A DNA stretch of 64,000 nt, taken from the NCBI GenBank assembly GCA_021234155.1, contig JAJEKV010000036.1, positions 14,498,863 to 14,562,862 on the forward strand. The letters are read 5' to 3'. A program made the position numbers and the translations under genes. Shown here piece after piece: positions 60,101-64,000 of the stretch (position 1 is the first letter of the stretch; each line of letters starts with the position of its first letter). Origin of the DNA: Isoetes taiwanensis (taxonomy: Eukaryota; Streptophyta; Lycopodiopsida; Isoetales; Isoetaceae). Below the pieces are notes generated by a model. That model was not told where the DNA came from. It searched no databases and saw nothing but the letters and a program-made list of their open reading frames with translations.

Positions 60101-61511
60101 GAGGATAACACCTAAAGAGCGCGTGTACCACGAGCAAGGCTTGTGGAATCAAGAAAATCCTTCTTAAAGCCAATCAAAAGAAGGAGATGCATGGAATCCT
60201 CGCCGGGTAAGAAGTCCGCCATGCCGGATGAATAGAATAGAATAAATTTTTTAAGTAACTGCGTCCCATATCTTTTGAGAAAAACGACCATTGAGATATT
60301 GTTGCAATAGCTCAGGATCGAAGCCCACAAGCATCGGTGGTGCTTTGGTTTACACTTGCAACGGGCAAACCATGTAGTGCAATGCTCTTTCCAACATCGT
60401 TTCAAACGAGGAGATTCAGCCATGGCAAGTGCAAGAACAGGATACCTAACATCATCCATGTGGTGCACCTTGGCGGATATAGTGGAGATGGCGCTTCATG
60501 GCGGAGAATGTTGAAGAGGCCAAAACACATCTCTTGTAAAAGAATAGCATAGGGCACCATTGTTTTAACTCCAAGGCTGTAAGTGAGTAGCATCTATATT
60601 AGAAGAGCTACGGGGTCCAACACGACCATCATCCTTCATCCTGATGGTGGTGGAAGGATCTCTAATAGAGGATGGCTGATTTAAAGAAGCTTCCAAAGGA
60701 GGGAAGCCATGAGAAAAGGCCAATGCATTTTTATGAATAGAAGGGGAAGCCTTTGAATCACCCATCGCTAAAGCTTCTGCCGGCATCTTTAACAAGGGGG
60801 CCAAAAGTGTGTGACCTGTCCATGTAAAATGTTGATACCACTGACAACACAACCAAAGCAGTAAGAGAAGTTGCAGCCAAGGGAAAGGGCTACAACCGTG
60901 AAGTTTCCCCTCCAAAAAATGCAGAAACAAGTGCATCTCCAAAAACAAGCGGATCTTTTCAATATGCATTCACCCATCAATTTAAGTCTACCAGCGAGGC
61001 ATCTTCAGGTTAGCTCCATAAAGAGGTTCACATTTTCAAGGGGTTCAGCTGATGTTGCCTAAACATAAAAAAAGGACTAGACATATTGCCAGAAAAAGGA
61101 GAAAGACAACCATTTTCATCAATAAAAGGTCGCTCCTCAATCAATGTCAATATTGTTCACATACATTGCAAAAATAACCGATGTTGAGAAGAGTGACTAG
61201 AAAGACGATAGTATACTCGAGACAAACAAAGACACCAGGGAAGGGGAGCTTCCAGAATCGAGATTAGTGGTACATATAGAGAGTACTAATTGGGTAGATT
61301 TAGAAATGATGGAGAATGAGGAGTTGTTAGAAATCCATTCGCTTTGATAGGGCAAAAAAAGCCTGCCCTGGCCTAGAATCCTAGGCCAAGCATCAGTTTC
61401 AGTCAATCCCTCTATTGCCTTATCAATCCAATAATTTGAACTTGCATTCAAATTTGGTGCATGTAATCCATTAGCCTTATTAATCCTTTTCTTAAGAAAA
61501 AAGTATATCAT
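60100..61511 (-). pseudogene. Decayed coding-like tract, function unknown
   Basis: Minus-strand frames of 118, 134 and 104 codons (60,112-60,468, 60,565-60,969, 61,197-61,511) follow each other. Several readable phrases, such as PMLVGFDPELLQQYLNGRFS and IEERPFIDENGCLSPFSGNM, appear only when the frame is switched. I do not recognise the protein family. Retroelement gag or linker sequence, or a decayed host gene, are both possible. Confidence 0.35.
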
Positions 61512-62406
61512 GTTTACATGTGTGTAATGTGATCAAAAAGACAAAAAGAATTGAAAACTAGAGGCCTTTTAATTTCTTCGAACAAAGTTATATAAAGCCA
61601 GCAAACTATTATAAGTACTAAACTGTGAAAAGAAACCACTCAGCTAAAATCATCTGTTATTTAAAAAGTGGCATGGTCATTTTAAGTTAAAGCTATTTAT
61701 GAATCCAAATGTTCATTTCAATTGTTAAATATAGGAGACTATAGAAACAAGACTGCATTCCATATGGCTGATCCAATATATGCATTTGACATTTAGATAA
61801 AGCATCCAATCAAACTGCAATATTTTGCAGGAATACATTCATATCACATGGATTACTAGCTATGATGAATACTAGACTGATTATTATAGCGATGAAGACG
61901 TGTTGCAGTAGTCAAAACATTGTTCATGGAGTAAATATAGATAAAACCACATGATAGACACGCTCATGCAAGCTTTATTGTAGTATTTTGGATATTAGCC
62001 TTTGGCAAGCGAGAAATGTAATAGTAATTAATAAAAAGAGCGGAAGCCATAGGTGAACAATTTAAACCCAATGCACGTTTGTGCTTTCGGGGATGAAACA
62101 TTTTAATCAAACCCATTTTTAAGCTAGATACTGGGTTACAAGCTTAGAATTCCTTACTATAGTATTAAAAGCACAAAATTCCATGTTTCGAAAACTATCA
62201 TAGATGTTTCCAATTGCATGCCAAGAGATACAAGAGCAGCAAGTCGGTATCAATAGTTAAATATCCAATGCCTATCGGACATAATAACCAAATAAAAGGC
62301 CCTTGCATCCTTAAAGGAGAGCATACAGCATATAGCAAAAGTATTGCATAACTACTAGTTATGCTTTGAGCCATACATTCTCTTAGGAAAAAGTAATAGC
62401 TATCAC
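61512..62406. other. No gene recognised
   Basis: AT-rich sequence without frames of note. It could hold introns or the 3' part of the minus-strand gene to the right. Confidence 0.35.
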
Positions 62407-63530
62407 CTGAGAAACAAGACTTTGAGAAAGAAAGACCACAGTTTTTGCTAATGTCTCCATCGATTCTTTCATTATACTAAGTGTGCAATCCAATCCAGTC
62501 TTCAGAAAACCTTTATCTTCAAGCAAAACAGAAACAAAAAAATGACAAAGACAGGAGAAGCTCGGTACCTAGCCAATCAACATGATATTAGCATAAGAAT
62601 GGTAATGCATAAAGGGCCAAAAGGTACAATGGGACTTCTCGGTTTATCACCATTCATCCCTTGTAAACCTTTTGCCCTGCATGCTTGAAAGATAAGGTAG
62701 AAAAAGAGACTTGCACTTAAAGTATTATTGAATGATGCTCACAGTCATAATACATAGGAATACAATCTGAAATTCAGTTAGAGCCATAGCTAAAATAAAT
62801 AGACCTGTATTATGACAAAATACCCCAGGTCCATGTTCGATTAACTCAAAAGGAGCTAATTTTCCAGACAGTTTCTAGTAATCTACCGGATTTAAGTTTA
62901 AGGATTAAAGGAAATACCTGAAATTCTTCTTGAGCAGAAGAATACTCTTCTTCTTGTTGTGTTTCAGGTACTAATAGCTCAGTAACAGAATCTTTGTCAT
63001 GAAAATTATTGTGTAGACTGCTGGAACCTCCACTGTATTTTTTGTTGCCATTAAAGGCCTTAGCTCCAGATGAGTTTCTCTTCTAACCCTTATCTCCCTT
63101 ATGACCAGCCATGATTTTGTTGTATTTAACAAACTCAGAATCAAATAAGCAAGCAAGAAATTCTGCCCGTATGAACTCCTCTCTCAAAGCTTCTTTGTCT
63201 GAACTAGACGTAAGTGGGTTTTGGTCCGAATCCAAGTTCCACATTTGAACTGTATTGGGATTCCTAAATTATCAATGAACCATAAGTTAGGATTATGAAG
63301 TTTCGAGGCAACTAACTCAAAAAACCAACACGCACGAAGAAAATTCGTCAAGCATATATGTTACTGGGATATAGGCTAGATCCAAAAAACCAATCTTACC
63401 GGATCTGTAGGAATAATGTAAACTGTCAAGCGCTTGTGTAGAAATACATGAGAAAGGTCATATTCACCATGTCAGAAGACTCAACCGGGCCCCGATTAAC
63501 AAGCCTAAGGTTAAATCTATCCTCCATATC
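62407..63530 (-). CDS. Exons of an unrecognised minus-strand gene
   Basis: Exon 63,263-62,918 (346 bp, flanked by TTTAG and GTATTT) encodes NPNTVQMWNLDSDQNPLTSS, then DKEALREEFIRAEFLACLFDSEFVKYNKI, and ends AQEEFQ. One in-frame TAG lies near 63,089 (GDKG, stop, KRNSS). A second exon, about 62,516-62,407, encodes LKTGLDCTLSIMKESMETLAKTVVFLSQSLVSQ before a GTGATA donor. The phases of the two exons do not match, so a small exon lies between them or a base is lost. A possible first exon starts at about 63,525 (MEDRFNLRLVNRGPVESSDM). The regular hydrophilic composition and splice sites argue for a real gene. I do not recognise the family, and the limits are approximate. Confidence 0.45.
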
Positions 63531-63604
63531 TCTGGGGTCTTTGAGCATGAGAGAAAACTACTTTTTAGGGGTGAAAATATCCTTACCTCGGTTTTGGTGA
63601 TTCC

Positions 63605-64000
63605 CTACCGGAATCACAAACCCCCTAACGGGATCCGCGTGGGAGGCCCGTTTCGTGCACACCGATGCAACTTAATAAAATCAATACTGCCCCGCTGAAT
63701 CACAATGAATACACCGGATGGAATCACAACGTATTTATACCTCTGAAGGAATCACGGCGACGGAATACGACCGGCCTGACGGAATCACCACGGAATTATT
63801 CCACGCGATGGAATCACGGGCGTTGCAATACCGGATGGAATCACCACGTGAGGATTCCACCCCGAAGGAATCACGCCAAGGAATACCGTCGGACGGAATC
63901 ACCACGGAATTATTCCACGCCATGGAATCACGTCGTAATACCGCCGGATGGAATCACCGCCAGGGATCCCGCGCACGTAATCACCACCTTGCAATTCCCC
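63605..64000. repeat. GC-rich minisatellite with a period of about 28 bp
   Basis: GGAATCAC occurs at 63,610, 63,720, 63,748, 63,781, 63,810, 63,837, 63,867, 63,895, 63,924 and 63,950, i.e. every 26-33 bp from 63,720 on. The block GGAATCACCACGGAATTATT is repeated 114 bp apart (63,781 and 63,895), which suggests a four-unit higher-order repeat. It is CpG-rich compared with the adjacent 60-63 kb and continues past the window edge. Confidence 0.85.

Noticed and set aside
63735-63923. 62-codon minus-strand frame near the right edge
   Set aside because: It is produced by the minisatellite itself and is not a gene.
1-64000. CRISPR arrays, tRNA and rRNA genes
   Set aside because: No array with regular spacers, and no cloverleaf or rRNA signature, was found by eye; the host is a plant nuclear genome.

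Overview
The window looks like nuclear DNA of a land plant. It is AT-rich and gene-poor, with short GT-AG introns, and almost all of the non-genic sequence is decayed retrotransposon. The evidence for a plant is three plant-type nuclear genes (WDR70-like, ALP1-like, ALIX/Bro1-like), a Met-tRNA primer-binding site of the plant LTR-retrotransposon type, Ty3/gypsy pol relics and an L1-type endonuclease relic. The abundance of a non-L1-like LINE makes me lean away from a typical flowering plant, but I cannot place the species.

Layout. 1-2,160: 5' part of a minus-strand LINE that runs off the left edge. 2,262-5,020: a pair of AT-rich direct repeats with TG...CA ends around a non-coding centre, i.e. 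a non-autonomous LTR element. 5,030-6,290: relic of another LTR family. 6,777-10,302 (minus): intact 12-exon WDR70 gene. 11,060-14,260: more LTR-family relics, including a primer-binding site and a polypurine tract only about 330 bp apart. 14,260-19,430: mostly unassigned, with local tandem and direct duplications. 19,430-30,852: a cluster of three plus-strand LINE copies (A nearly full length, B and C 5'-truncated) ending in different simple-repeat tails. 28,527-28,633: a 107-bp fold-back. 32,275-33,657: intact single-exon ALP1/HARBI1-like domesticated transposase gene. 34,664-34,911: a promoter-like module (hairpin carrying two TGGGCC elements, a TATA box, a GTAAGT donor). 36-42 kb: no gene found apart from an L1 endonuclease relic and minisatellites. 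42.7-43.9 kb: gypsy pol relic on the minus strand. 46.8-47.7 kb: repeats built around GTCTTATTT. 49.5 kb: possible L1 reverse-transcriptase relic. 53,208-57,486: ALIX gene whose 5' coding part carries about eight apparent one-base indels. 60.1-61.5 kb: decayed coding-like tract. 62.4-63.5 kb: exons of an unrecognised minus-strand gene. 63.6-64.0 kb: GC-rich minisatellite with a period of about 28 bp, running off the right edge.

The host genes do not form a functional cluster. WDR70 is a nuclear WD40 protein, the ALP1-like protein belongs to a family of catalytically dead transposases co-opted as chromatin factors, and ALIX acts in endosomal (ESCRT) sorting. I found no tRNA, rRNA, CRISPR array or bacterial-type operon. 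The most notable material is the LINE family (CR1/Jockey-like RT motifs, C-terminal zinc finger, switching microsatellite tails), the clustered indels in ALIX, the inverted LTR copies around WDR70, and the minisatellite at the right edge. All homology calls were made by eye from motifs, without database searches.
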